This document shows, in pieces, positions 51,889 to 60,479 of a DNA stretch of 64,000 bases. The translations under genes and the position numbers were made by a program. The first letter of the stretch is position 1; every line of letters begins with the position of its first letter. The notes beneath the pieces are model-generated. The model was not told where the DNA came from and did not search any database. It saw only the letters and a list, made by a program, of their open reading frames with translations. The DNA lies in NCBI RefSeq assembly GCF_027247405.1, contig NZ_CP097463.1, positions 124,001 to 188,000 of the forward strand, given 5' to 3'. The DNA comes from Jatrophihabitans cynanchi (GTDB lineage: Bacteria > Actinomycetota > Actinomycetes > Mycobacteriales > Jatrophihabitantaceae).

Positions 51889-54800
51889 GTGCCCACTCAT
51901 CCGCTGCGCGCCTGCGCACTGCTCGCCGTTCTGTCCTGCATGTTCGTCCTGACGCAGTCGGCGCCAGAGGGCATCGCGGCACCCTCGGGTTCAGCGCGGC
52001 CGATCGTGACGCCGTTGAGCGCGTCACCGACCGGAGTGGACGTCGACCCGAGCACCCATCTGGTGTACGCGGTCAGCAACGGCGGCGCGGGCTACCTCGA
52101 CGTGATCGACGGCCGTGACGGCACGCTCGTCAAGTCCCTGACCTTGTCGGGGATCGTGACGGCCGGGGTCGTCGTCGATCCGAGCACGCACATCGTCTAC
52201 GTGAGCGATGACGACGACGCGATCGTGCTTGCGCTGGACGGTGCCACCCTCGCGACGAAGGCCGTGATCGATGTCGGCGCGAATCCCGCCGGCATGGCCG
52301 TGGACCCCTCCCGGCACCGCCTCTACGTGGCCGACACCAACCGGTACGGCACCGACTCCGACGCCGGGGTCACGGTGATCGACACCCAGACGAACACGGT
52401 CCTCGCCACCACCGAAACGCCGCCCGAGCCGTGGGGTGTGGCCGTGGATCCGAACAGCCACGAGGTGTACGTCGCGGTGCGCGACGCCGGCAACTTCGGC
52501 CCGGGCGTGGTGGAAGTGCTCGACGGCACCACCTACGAGCAGACGAGCGAGATCACGGTCGGGCTCAACCCCACCGCGGTCGCCGTCGACGCCGCCCTGC
52601 GCAGCGTGTACGTCGCCAACTACGACTCCGCGGCCGCCCACAGCTCCGACCCGGCCGGCCCCGTGCAGACCGTCTCGATCATCAACACCAGCACGCATGC
52701 GGTGACCGGGACGTTCGCCGTCGGACACAACCCCGGTGCGGTCGCCGTCGATGCCACTGCCCGCCGGGTCTACGTGGCCAATGCCGACAGCACGATCTCG
52801 GTCTTCGACGAAACCAGCCGGACCGTGGTGCAGACACTGACGATCACCGCACCCGACTCCGGGACTGCTACACCGCGGCCCGCGGGAGTCGCGGTCGACC
52901 CGGGCCTCGGCCGGGTGGCTGTCGCGGCCGGCTCGTTCAGCTCCTCCGCTGCCGACGAGCTGCTCATCTACGGCACCCCCTCGCCGCCGACCGGGCTCAG
53001 CGCGCACGCCGACGGCGGGCAGATCAGCTTGACCTGGCAGGCCCCTGCGAGCACTGCCGGTTCGCCGGTGAGCGGCTACACGATCCTGCGCGGCACCAGC
53101 GCCGCCGACCTCAGCGTCATCGCCAGCGACGTCACAGCTAGGACCTACTCGGACAGCGACGTGACGGCCGGCTCGATCTACTACTACCAGGTGCTCGCGA
53201 CGAACGGGTTCGGGTCATCCGCCGTCTCCGGCACGGCTTCGGCCACCGTCGCGCTCGCACAGTCCGTGCCGGGACGTCCCGGCGACGTCCACGTCAAGGC
53301 AGGGGACGCGAGCGCGACCGTGACGTGGTCGCCGCCTGCGTCGGACGGCGGCTCGGCGATCACGGGCTACGAACTGCTCCGCGGCACCAAGCCGGGCGCG
53401 GAGTCCGGCACTCCGATCGCGACCGGCGTGGCGGCCTTGACCTACACCGATCACGGGCTCGCCAACGGCCACCGGTACTACTACCAGGTCCGCGCGGTGA
53501 ACGCCGCCGGGACGTCCGCACCCTCGTCCGAGGTGCACGCGCTGCCGTCGGCGGCCGCGGGCGGCCCGTCGGCGAGCATCGCCTCGTGCGACGTGACCGA
53601 CCTCGCGACTGCCGCCGCGCGGGGCGGCACCATCACCCTCTCCTGCCCCACCGCGATCGGCTTCACGGCGCCGATCACGATCACCAAATCGGTGACCCTG
53701 GTGGCGGACTCGCCGGTCGTGCTGGACGGTCAGGGCAGCACCGCGCTGTTCTCGGTGAAGGCCGGCGCGACCCTGACGCTGGCCGGGCTGTCCGTCCAGA
53801 ACGGCTCGGCGAGCAGTGACGACGGGCTGGACTCCCCCGACGGCGCACAGGGGGCCGACGGCGTCGCCGGTACCCCCGGCTCGCCCGGAGGGCCGGGGAC
53901 CGCCGGTACGGACGGCACACCCGGCAAGCCGGGAACCGCGGGCTTCGCCGGCGGCAAGGCGGGCACGGCAAAGGGCGGCGCCATCAGCGTCGCGGCCGGA
54001 TCGGCGCTCGTCGTCACGGGCAGCACGTTCCGCGACAACACCGCGCAGGGCGGTGACGGCGGCGCGGGAGGCAACGGCGGGCCCGGCGGCGACGGCGGGC
54101 CCGGCGGCAAGGGCGGCATGGGCGTGGTGGCCGCCGGCGGCAACTCCGGCAAGTCCGGAGCTGCCGGTGCCGGTGGTAAGGGCGGTAAGGGCGGTGCAGG
54201 CGGCAGCGCGTTCGGCGGTGCGATCTACAGCGCCGGCGACGTGGCGATCAGCGATACCAGCTTCGACGGCAACCAGGCACTCGCTGGCTCGGGCGGAGAC
54301 GGCGGTAGCGGTGGCAAAGCGGGCACGGGCGTCGTCGGTGCGGACGGTGGGAACAGCACGCCCGACGCCAAGGCCCAGGGCGGCGGGCACGGCGGTGTCG
54401 GCGGCGCCGGTAGCGCCGGCGGTGCCGGTGGCAGCGGCGGTGCGGGCGGGTCCGGCGGCGATGCCCGCGGCGGCGCGATCTACGTCGACGGCGGCAAACT
54501 GAGCATCGACGGCTCGACGTTCACGACGAACGCGGCCATCGGCGGCAACGGCTCGTCCGCGGGCGACGGCGGCGAAGGAACCGATGGTTTCGGTGGCGGC
54601 GGTGGCGGCGCCGGGTTCTTCGCGAAACCCGCCGCCGGCGGCGCGGGTGGCAAGGCCGGTGCCGGCGGCAAGGGCGGTACAGCAGGCAAGGCCGGCGCGG
54701 CCGAGGGCGGCGGCTTCTACGCGACGGGCACGGTCACGGCGACGTCGAGCAGCTTCGGGTCCAACCTCGTCGTCGCCGGCAACGGCGCGGACGGCGGGCA

Positions 54801-56100
54801 GGGAGCAGCCGCCGGATCGGGCCGCAAGGGTTCGTCCGGCTGGTTCTGGTACTGGCAGGATCCCAGCGACCGACCCAGCGTCGGCGGTGACGGCGGGGCG
54901 GGCGGTAGCGGCGGCAACGGCGGCAACGGCGGTGCCGCCAGCGGCGGCGGAAGCGCGGTAGGGGCGGCCGGCTTCAGCGTCCATACGCCTGACCTGTCCG
55001 CGCTCACGCTCGGCTCGAACGCGGCGACGGGCGGGTTGACCGGAGAGCCCGGTCAACCCGGCAAGGGCGGATCGGCCGGGACCGGTGGGCTCGGCGCGCG
55101 GGGTGCCCAGCCCAGCTGGCCCAGCATCGGGGCGACCGGCGCGACGGGCACGCCGGGGGTGGACGGCCTCGCCGGCACGCAGAGCGCTGACGGCATCGGG
55201 ATCGTGCCCGGCATCTACCAGCCCGGGGCGGACAGCATCGACCCCGCAGCTCCGTCGGCACCCCGGCGGGTCCTGGCCTCGGTCGCCGGGGTACGCACCA
55301 TCGAGGTGACCTGGGCACCTCCGAAGACGGACGGCGGTACCGCGGTCACCGGCTACCGGATCACGGCGCACGACGCGACGACCGGGCTCACCGCCCGTGC
55401 CGTGACAGCCGGCGGGGACAGTGCGTCGTTCCCGGTCACCGGACTGTCGGCGGGAGACAAGTACACGTTCACGGTCGTGGCAGTGAACTACGCCGGGCGG
55501 ACGGGTCCGGCGGAAGCGTCCAATCCCGTCGTCCCGGTGAACGAGCCGTTGGAGGCGTCGGCGAGCGGCATGAGCCCGTCTGCGACCGGCATCGCGACGG
55601 CGACGGTCGGGACGCCCGGCACCAGCGAGTACGTCAAGGCCACGGCTCATGGCGCGGGCACCGTCACGATCGGTACCTATCACTCCTCCCCGTTGGGCGG
55701 GTTCACCACGGGGATCGCCTATTACGACGTGGCGATCGCCCCCGGAAGCGCGTTCACGTCGCTCACATTCACGGTCTGCGGCCAACCCGACGGCGCCACG
55801 ATCCAGTGGTGGGACCCGGTCAAGCACCTGGCCGTCGAGGCGTCCAAGCAGAAGCGGGACGCCGATTGCATCACGGTCACCGTGAACGCCACCACCTCAC
55901 CGTCCCTTTCGGACATGTACGGCACGGTCCTCCGCACGATCCGGACGGCCACGCACGTCACGGCCGCCGGCGGCGCCACGTTGGCGACGACCGGCACGCC
56001 GGATCGTGCGATCGCAGGGTGGGCGCTGTTTCTGCTCGCTCTGGGCACGGTCATGCTCGTAGGCGGGCGATCCTCAAAGCGTTGGACGAGCGCCGAGTGA
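51889..56100 (+). CDS. Sortase-anchored surface protein: YVTN beta-propeller, fibronectin III, Gly-rich repeats, LAxTG
   Basis: 1403 residues. A signal peptide covers about 1-31. Residues ~35-360 form a YVTN-type propeller with repeats such as PTGVDVDPSTHLVYAVSN, PAGMAVDPSRHRLYVADT and PGAVAVDATARRVYVANA. Two fibronectin III domains follow (~363-458 and ~459-557), then a beta-helix start (ASIASCDVTDLATAAARGGTITLSCP). The Gly-rich region (~645-1105) has GGxGG and collagen-like GxP repeats with inserted GGAIY...TSFDGN beta-helix rungs. A third fibronectin III domain (~1117-1214) and a C-terminal domain precede LATTG (1365-1369), a TM (~1374-1394) and a basic tail. LAxTG is the class E sortase signal, so the protein is probably fixed to peptidoglycan. 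Adhesion or matrix roles are plausible but unproven. Confidence 0.9.
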   Translation: MPTHPLRACALLAVLSCMFVLTQSAPEGIAAPSGSARPIVTPLSASPTGVDVDPSTHLVYAVSNGGAGYLDVIDGRDGTLVKSLTLSGIVTAGVVVDPSTHIVYVSDDDDAIVLALDGATLATKAVIDVGANPAGMAVDPSRHRLYVADTNRYGTDSDAGVTVIDTQTNTVLATTETPPEPWGVAVDPNSHEVYVAVRDAGNFGPGVVEVLDGTTYEQTSEITVGLNPTAVAVDAALRSVYVANYDSAAAHSSDPAGPVQTVSIINTSTHAVTGTFAVGHNPGAVAVDATARRVYVANADSTISVFDETSRTVVQTLTITAPDSGTATPRPAGVAVDPGLGRVAVAAGSFSSSAADELLIYGTPSPPTGLSAHADGGQISLTWQAPASTAGSPVSGYTILRGTSAADLSVIASDVTARTYSDSDVTAGSIYYYQVLATNGFGSSAVSGTASATVALAQSVPGRPGDVHVKAGDASATVTWSPPASDGGSAITGYELLRGTKPGAESGTPIATGVAALTYTDHGLANGHRYYYQVRAVNAAGTSAPSSEVHALPSAAAGGPSASIASCDVTDLATAAARGGTITLSCPTAIGFTAPITITKSVTLVADSPVVLDGQGSTALFSVKAGATLTLAGLSVQNGSASSDDGLDSPDGAQGADGVAGTPGSPGGPGTAGTDGTPGKPGTAGFAGGKAGTAKGGAISVAAGSALVVTGSTFRDNTAQGGDGGAGGNGGPGGDGGPGGKGGMGVVAAGGNSGKSGAAGAGGKGGKGGAGGSAFGGAIYSAGDVAISDTSFDGNQALAGSGGDGGSGGKAGTGVVGADGGNSTPDAKAQGGGHGGVGGAGSAGGAGGSGGAGGSGGDARGGAIYVDGGKLSIDGSTFTTNAAIGGNGSSAGDGGEGTDGFGGGGGGAGFFAKPAAGGAGGKAGAGGKGGTAGKAGAAEGGGFYATGTVTATSSSFGSNLVVAGNGADGGQGAAAGSGRKGSSGWFWYWQDPSDRPSVGGDGGAGGSGGNGGNGGAASGGGSAVGAAGFSVHTPDLSALTLGSNAATGGLTGEPGQPGKGGSAGTGGLGARGAQPSWPSIGATGATGTPGVDGLAGTQSADGIGIVPGIYQPGADSIDPAAPSAPRRVLASVAGVRTIEVTWAPPKTDGGTAVTGYRITAHDATTGLTARAVTAGGDSASFPVTGLSAGDKYTFTVVAVNYAGRTGPAEASNPVVPVNEPLEASASGMSPSATGIATATVGTPGTSEYVKATAHGAGTVTIGTYHSSPLGGFTTGIAYYDVAIAPGSAFTSLTFTVCGQPDGATIQWWDPVKHLAVEASKQKRDADCITVTVNATTSPSLSDMYGTVLRTIRTATHVTAAGGATLATTGTPDRAIAGWALFLLALGTVMLVGGRSSKRWTSAE
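53824..55200 (+). repeat. Gly-rich repeat-coding region of the surface protein
   Basis: About 1.4 kb of GGC/GGT-rich imperfect short repeats that encode GGxGGxGG and GxxGxP motifs. It resembles PGRS-type DNA of mycobacteria in composition. Such DNA is prone to in-frame length change and to assembly error. Non-Gly beta-helix rungs (GGAIYSAGDVAISDTSFDGN, GGAIYVDGGKLSIDGSTF, GGGFYATGTVTATSSSF) recur roughly every 80-95 residues. Confidence 0.8.
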
Positions 56101-56159
56101 TCGATTCTCCTGTACGGGCGGTGCCGATGAGATTCGCCGGTGACCGTCGTCAGAAGGGC

Positions 56160-56702
56160 ATGAGTCGAATCACGCTCCAGACGATGATCACCCTCGACGG
56201 CGTCATCGAGTCGCCGCCCGAGGTGCTTGTTCCGTACATGAGCGACGAGGGGCGGCAGTCCACGCTGGAGCTCGCGCTTGCATCTGACGCGCTGTTGCTC
56301 GGCCGGGTCACGTGGCAGCACCTCGCCGTGGCCTGGCGGGACCAGACCGGCTCGATGGCAGAGCGGATCAACGCCATGCCGAAGTACGTCGTGACCTCGA
56401 CCATCAGCTCTGCCACTGAGTGGGGCAACTCCGCGCTCGTCACCTACGGCGAGGTCGCGGCCCTTCGCGAGCACCTCGACCTGCTCTCCTACGGCTGTGG
56501 GGCGCTCGCCCGCGATCTGCTGCGCGACGGGCTCCTCGACGAGATGCACCTCAACATGACGCCTGTTGTCGCAGGCCGGGGAAGGCGCCTTTTCGACGAG
56601 CCGTCGAGCTTGCTGGCATTCGACCTCGTCGAGAGCCACACCTATCCGACTGGGGCCGTCCGCCTCGTCTGCCGGCCGCCGGGCCGGGCGCAGGACGCGT
56701 AG
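56160..56702 (+). CDS. Dihydrofolate reductase family protein (RibD C-terminal-like)
   Basis: A 180-residue DHFR-fold protein: MSRITLQTMITLDGVIESPPEVLVPYMSDEG at the N-terminus, LLLGRVTWQHLAVAW in the middle, MPKYVVTSTI, and a C-terminal LLSYGCGALARDLLRDGLLDEMHLNMTPVVAGRGRRLF. These stand-alone proteins bind NADPH; the substrate is not known. The ATG has AAGGG 5 nt upstream. Confidence 0.88.
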   Translation: MSRITLQTMITLDGVIESPPEVLVPYMSDEGRQSTLELALASDALLLGRVTWQHLAVAWRDQTGSMAERINAMPKYVVTSTISSATEWGNSALVTYGEVAALREHLDLLSYGCGALARDLLRDGLLDEMHLNMTPVVAGRGRRLFDEPSSLLAFDLVESHTYPTGAVRLVCRPPGRAQDA

Positions 56703-56778
56703 CACGCACTGCACTGCGTTGAGTTTGTGCGCTCGCTGATCGTGCGCCTGTCTGCCAGCCGCTGGTTTAGGTCGCGGT

Positions 56779-57419
56779 ATGACGATTCGGGAGCGCGTCC
56801 TCGTGGGCGTGTCGAGGCAACTTGGTCGACCCACGGGCGTGGTAGGGCGAGTTGTCGGGCGAGCCCTCAAACCCTGGCAACAGATCCGTCATCCTCGCCG
56901 CTGTCGAGGCCGTGGAGGTTCGGAAGGGTTGCACCGTGGCCGAGGTCGGCTTCGGTGGCGGTGCGGGGCCAGCCCTGCTTCTCGACCAGGACGGACCGAG
57001 CGGCGTTGTGCACGGCATCGAAATCGCTCCGACGATGCTCGCCGCGGCGCGACGTCACTTCGAGAACCAGGTCACGATGGGGAGCTTGCACCTGCACGAG
57101 GCCACCATGCAGCTACTGCCGCTACCGGACGGCTCCGTTGATGCCGCGATATCCACGAACACGATCTACTTCGTGGACGGGCGCGGCCATGTCGAAGCTG
57201 GCTCGAGTGCTGCGCCCAGGTGGTCGGCTGGCGCTCGGCGTCGGCGATCCAGCAGCGATGGCCAAAATGCCGTTCACCAAGCACGGGTTCATAGTTCGAC
57301 CCGTCAGCGAAGTCATCGAGTCTCTTCGCCTGGCGGGATTCACCCTCACCGAGGATCGACGTGTCGGGGACGGTCCGGATGCGTTTCACGTTCTCGCCTG
57401 CGAGCGCGCCTCCTCCTAG
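56779..57419 (+). pseudogene. SAM-dependent methyltransferase broken by two frameshifts
   Basis: One methyltransferase sequence is spread over three frames. The start (MTIRERVLVGVSRQLGRPTG...ALKP) is in the first frame to about 56873. The next frame carries GNRSVILAAVEAVEVRKGCTVAEVGFGGGAGPALLLDQDG, SAM motifs and ISTNTIYFVDG to about 57180. The third frame ends it with AAMSKLARVLRPGGRLALGVGDP and ESLRLAGFTLTEDRRVGD to the TAG at 57417-57419. Both shifts are of +1 type. Either the gene has decayed or the sequence has two errors here; joined, the parts give a normal ~212-residue enzyme. Confidence 0.8.
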
Positions 57420-57495
57420 CCCCCACATCGGCAGAATGTGTCCATGGTCTTCGGAGCACACTCGTCCTCTACAGCAAGGACGCTGAAGGGCGCGG

Positions 57496-58623
57496 TTAGC
57501 TTCGAGTTCCGAGGTGTGCTTCCAGCCGGCTTACGGCGCCGTCTACGTCGGTGAGCTTGTCGAGGCCGAAGAGCCCGACCCTGAAGGTGGAGAGGTCGTC
57601 TCTTTCACCGCACATCAGCGGTACTCCGGCAGCCACCTGGAGACCACGCTGCTTGAACTTTGCGCCGCTGCGAATCTCGGGATCGTCCGTGAATGCCACC
57701 ACCACGCTGGGTGCGGCAAATCCGTCGGACGCGACCGAGGCGAATCCGTGCTCGGCGAGCATGGCGCGCACTCGCGTGCCGAGGGAGATCTGAGCCATGC
57801 GCAGCTCGCTGAGCCCGGCGGCGCGGGTCTCGAGCATGAGCGCGGCGTCGTGCGCGAGGGTGTCCGTCGGCATCGTTGCGTGGTAGGGCGTCTGCCCCTG
57901 GGTGTAGGCCTCGGTGATCGTCATCCACTTCTGCAGGTCGACCGCGAAACTGGTCGAGGTCGTCGACATGACCTGTGCCTGAGCCGCCTCGCCGAGCATG
58001 ACGTAACCCGCGCACGGTGAGCCGCTCCATCCCTTCTGCGGGGCGCTGAGCAAGACGTCAATGCCGAGCTCGGTCATGTTCACCCACAGCGCCCCCGACG
58101 CGATGCAGTCCAAGACGAACAGCCCACCGACGTCATGCGTCGCGGCGGCGACGGCGCGGATGTAGTCGTCCGGCAGCACCATGCCCGCAGCAGTCTCCAC
58201 ATGCGGCGCGAAGACGACCTCGGGACGGACCCGCGCGATCGTCTCGACGACCTCACTGACCGGCGCAGGGATCCACGCAGCGTGCCGCTCATCGGACACC
58301 GGCCGGGCACTGCAGACAGTCGTCTCACCGGCCACCGACCCGGCATCGAAGATCTGCGACCAGCGGTAGGAGAACAAGCCGTTGCGCACGACCAGGCATC
58401 GCCGGCCCGTTGCCAGTTGCCGGGCTACAGCTTCCATGGCATAGGTGCCGCCACCGGGCACGACCGCGACCGTCTCTGCACCATAGGTCGTGCGCAGAAC
58501 CTCGACGATGTCCTGCATCACCCCGACAAAGCGTCTGGACATGTGGTTCAACGACCGGTCGGTGAAAACGACCGAGTACTCAAGAAGGCCATCAGGATCG
58601 ACGTCGCGGCGCGGAAGACTCAC
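57496..58623 (-). CDS. Class V aminotransferase (alanine-glyoxylate/serine-pyruvate type)
   Basis: A 375-residue PLP enzyme of fold type I. It has SLNHMSRRFVGVMQDIVEVLRTTYGAETVAVVPGGGTYAMEAVARQL, FAPHVETAAGMVLPDDYIRAVAAATHDVGGLFVLDCIAS with the PLP-binding Asp, and the Schiff-base Lys in DVLLSAPQKGWSGSPCAGYVML. The C-terminus has FKQRGLQVAAGVPLMCGERDDLSTFRVGLFGL. The donor and acceptor are not deducible. GTG 58623 gives VSLPRRDVDPDGLL; GTG 58641 is possible. Confidence 0.9.
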   Translation of the reverse strand: MSLPRRDVDPDGLLEYSVVFTDRSLNHMSRRFVGVMQDIVEVLRTTYGAETVAVVPGGGTYAMEAVARQLATGRRCLVVRNGLFSYRWSQIFDAGSVAGETTVCSARPVSDERHAAWIPAPVSEVVETIARVRPEVVFAPHVETAAGMVLPDDYIRAVAAATHDVGGLFVLDCIASGALWVNMTELGIDVLLSAPQKGWSGSPCAGYVMLGEAAQAQVMSTTSTSFAVDLQKWMTITEAYTQGQTPYHATMPTDTLAHDAALMLETRAAGLSELRMAQISLGTRVRAMLAEHGFASVASDGFAAPSVVVAFTDDPEIRSGAKFKQRGLQVAAGVPLMCGERDDLSTFRVGLFGLDKLTDVDGAVSRLEAHLGTRS

Positions 58624-58798
58624 CCCCGCAGACTGCCACACGCCGGCGCAGCGTGTGGGGGTCTATCCGATCAACGGTGCAGTAGAGCCGCGGCGGCCGC
58701 GCAGAGCCGCTCTGCACCTACTCGGCGTTCTGCGGGTTCAGGCGAACGCGGCATAGAAGAGTCCTGACACACAGGTTGCGTGTCCGGGACGTCGCGGC
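58624..58798. other. Intergenic region between methyltransferase and aminotransferase genes
   Basis: These 175 bp lie between two minus-strand genes and must hold the aminotransferase promoter. GC-rich short inverted repeats are present (e.g. GACAC at 58764-58768 and GTGTC at 58778-58782), with no convincing promoter or operator. Confidence 0.3.
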
Positions 58799-59530
58799 TC
58801 AGATTGAGCGGCGCTGGGCGAGGACGACGAATTCGCGGCCGGGTCGGTCGGGTGCTTCACGGATCTCGCGGATGCCGAGGCCTTCCGCCTCCAGGGAGGT
58901 CGTGAGTTCGTCTTCGTCGCGGAAGCGCAGCGTGGAGTCTGAGGTGAGTGTGGTGTTGTCGTTGAGCAATCGGTAGGTGTAGCGAAAGGAGACGAGCGGC
59001 AGGTCGACAGTGGTGAGTTCCCTGCGTTGCTCGACGGGCCCGAGGCCGGGGACGTCGGCTGTGACGGGCGCGGTATCCACGGCCCACTCCTCCCATGCTC
59101 GGCGCTCGGGGCGTCTGGTCTCGAAGGTGAAGCAGCCACCGAGCGCGAGTGAGCGTCGGACGTGACGCAGCATGGCGGTCCAGTCGTGGTCGGTCAGCAC
59201 TGCTTGCGCGGCGTTGCCGGTCATGACGATGAGGTCCGCCTGCGCGCCGGCGGGGATGGCGGAGGCGTCGCCCTCGATCCAGGTCACCTGGTCGGCGCCA
59301 GGCTTCGCCCGGGCGACATCGAGGGATGCTCGGGCTGGGTCGACGGCGATGACCTGCCGGTCGGGTGCTAGCAGCAAGGCGAGGCAGCCGGTGCCGCACC
59401 CAAGATCGACGATGCGGCGAGCCGCGAGTTCGTCGGCGATGGCGAGGTAGGCGGCGAGGTCGTCACGTGGCCCGTCGAAGGTGTCATAGGCGAGCGCGAG
59501 ACGAGGATGTGCATATATCGGATCGGGCAC
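58799..59530 (-). CDS. Class I SAM-dependent methyltransferase
   Basis: 243 residues from GTG 59530, giving VPDPIYAHPRLALAYDTFDGPRDDLAAYLAIADELAARRIVDLGCGTGCLALLLAPDRQVIAVDPARASLDVARAK; this start matches the family pattern. A longer form from 59581 is possible. Later motifs are DLIVMTGNAAQAVLTDHDWTAMLRHVRRSLALGGCFTFETRRPERRAWEEW and VSFRYTYRLLNDNTTLTSDSTLRFR. The substrate is unknown. Confidence 0.88.
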   Translation of the reverse strand: MPDPIYAHPRLALAYDTFDGPRDDLAAYLAIADELAARRIVDLGCGTGCLALLLAPDRQVIAVDPARASLDVARAKPGADQVTWIEGDASAIPAGAQADLIVMTGNAAQAVLTDHDWTAMLRHVRRSLALGGCFTFETRRPERRAWEEWAVDTAPVTADVPGLGPVEQRRELTTVDLPLVSFRYTYRLLNDNTTLTSDSTLRFRDEDELTTSLEAEGLGIREIREAPDRPGREFVVLAQRRSI

Positions 59531-59623
59531 CGCATGATCGTAGAAACGCGCGGACAACGAGGTGACCGAGTTACTCCGCACGACGGCCGAAGTGGGGCCG
59601 ACTCAGGTGATCACCCGCACCGG

Positions 59624-60406
59624 TCAGCTGCTCGCAGCCCCGGGGTCGGCCAGGACGTCGCGCCAGGAGTGACGCGGGGCGAAGCCAAGTAGGGTGCGCG
59701 CCTTGGCGATGGCGTAGAAGGTTTCGTCGCGGACCATCTCTCGGCGCAGCTCTACTCCCTGGTAGAAGCGGTCCTGGATCTGCTGGGACGTCGCCGCCAC
59801 GGACCTGTCGGCGTTCGCGACGTTGAAGACCTCGTACTCGTGTGGCTCGATGACGTTGTTGATCCGCAAGCCGTACACGTCCGCTCCGGTGCGCGCCTGG
59901 AACGAGCGCGCCGTCACCTCGCCGGAGATCGACATGGCGTAGGCGTCCTCGGGAACGGTCGGATGGTCCTCGTCGACCGGCACGTATAGGGGGCGCCGCT
60001 CCCCCTGGGCGAAACAGATCCCGTAGGTCGTCTCGGAGGACGCGAACACGATCTTGCGCACCCCCAGCCGGGTCGCGGCCTCGAGCACATTGAAGGTGCT
60101 GAGCACATTCGTCGCGTAGGTCGCCGTGTCGGACTCGCGCAGGATCGCCGGTATCGCAGCGAAGTGCACGACAGCGTCGTAGCTGGGCTTGGACGGCAGG
60201 TCCAGTTCCTCGAAGGTCGCCAGCCCGGCGAGCGCCGAGTAGGTCTCACCCGCATCGGTGAGATCGACGCGCAGGTCAGCGACCGCCGAGTTTCCCAACG
60301 GGACAAGATCGGCATTGGTGACCTGGTGACCGCGCTCGGCAAGATACGGCGCGACGTGTCTGCCGGCCTTTCCACTGCCACCGGTGAAGAAAACGCGCAT
60401 AGACAT
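59624..60406 (-). CDS. NAD-dependent epimerase/dehydratase family protein, probably catalytically impaired
   Basis: A 260-residue Rossmann protein with MRVFFTGGSGKAGRHVAPYLAERGHQV, DAVVHFAAIPAI, VLEAATRLGVRKIVFASSETTYG and LRINNVIEPHEY. Two oddities stand out. First, the catalytic YxxxK is replaced: the sequence reads DAYAMSISGEVTARSF, with no Lys, where homologues usually have YALSK. Second, after EPHEY the sequence jumps straight to EVFNVANADRS. About 45 residues that usually carry the FSYIDARDLG segment seem missing, and the protein is shorter than the usual ~300. The C-terminus (DETFYAIAKARTLLGFAPRHSWRD) is intact. It may be a decayed or altered enzyme. Confidence 0.82.
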   Translation of the reverse strand: MSMRVFFTGGSGKAGRHVAPYLAERGHQVTNADLVPLGNSAVADLRVDLTDAGETYSALAGLATFEELDLPSKPSYDAVVHFAAIPAILRESDTATYATNVLSTFNVLEAATRLGVRKIVFASSETTYGICFAQGERRPLYVPVDEDHPTVPEDAYAMSISGEVTARSFQARTGADVYGLRINNVIEPHEYEVFNVANADRSVAATSQQIQDRFYQGVELRREMVRDETFYAIAKARTLLGFAPRHSWRDVLADPGAASS

Positions 60407-60479
60407 TTCCTACCGCGGACGTTGAGGGGCAGGTCCACCGGCACCAGCGTCATCGCGATCCCGGGCGCCGTCGCTGAGA

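Noticed and set aside
53824-55200. CRISPR-like regular repeats
   Set aside because: The repeats are short, in frame with a large protein and encode GGxGG; there are no unique equal-length spacers and no cas genes.
53215-55827. 870-codon minus-strand frame opposite the surface protein
   Set aside because: Ala/Arg/Gly-rich shadow of the Gly-rich repeats; no domains and no SD.
51889-56100. PE_PGRS protein
   Set aside because: The Gly-rich part is PGRS-like but there is no PE domain; a signal peptide, propeller, Fn3 domains and LAxTG anchor show a different class.
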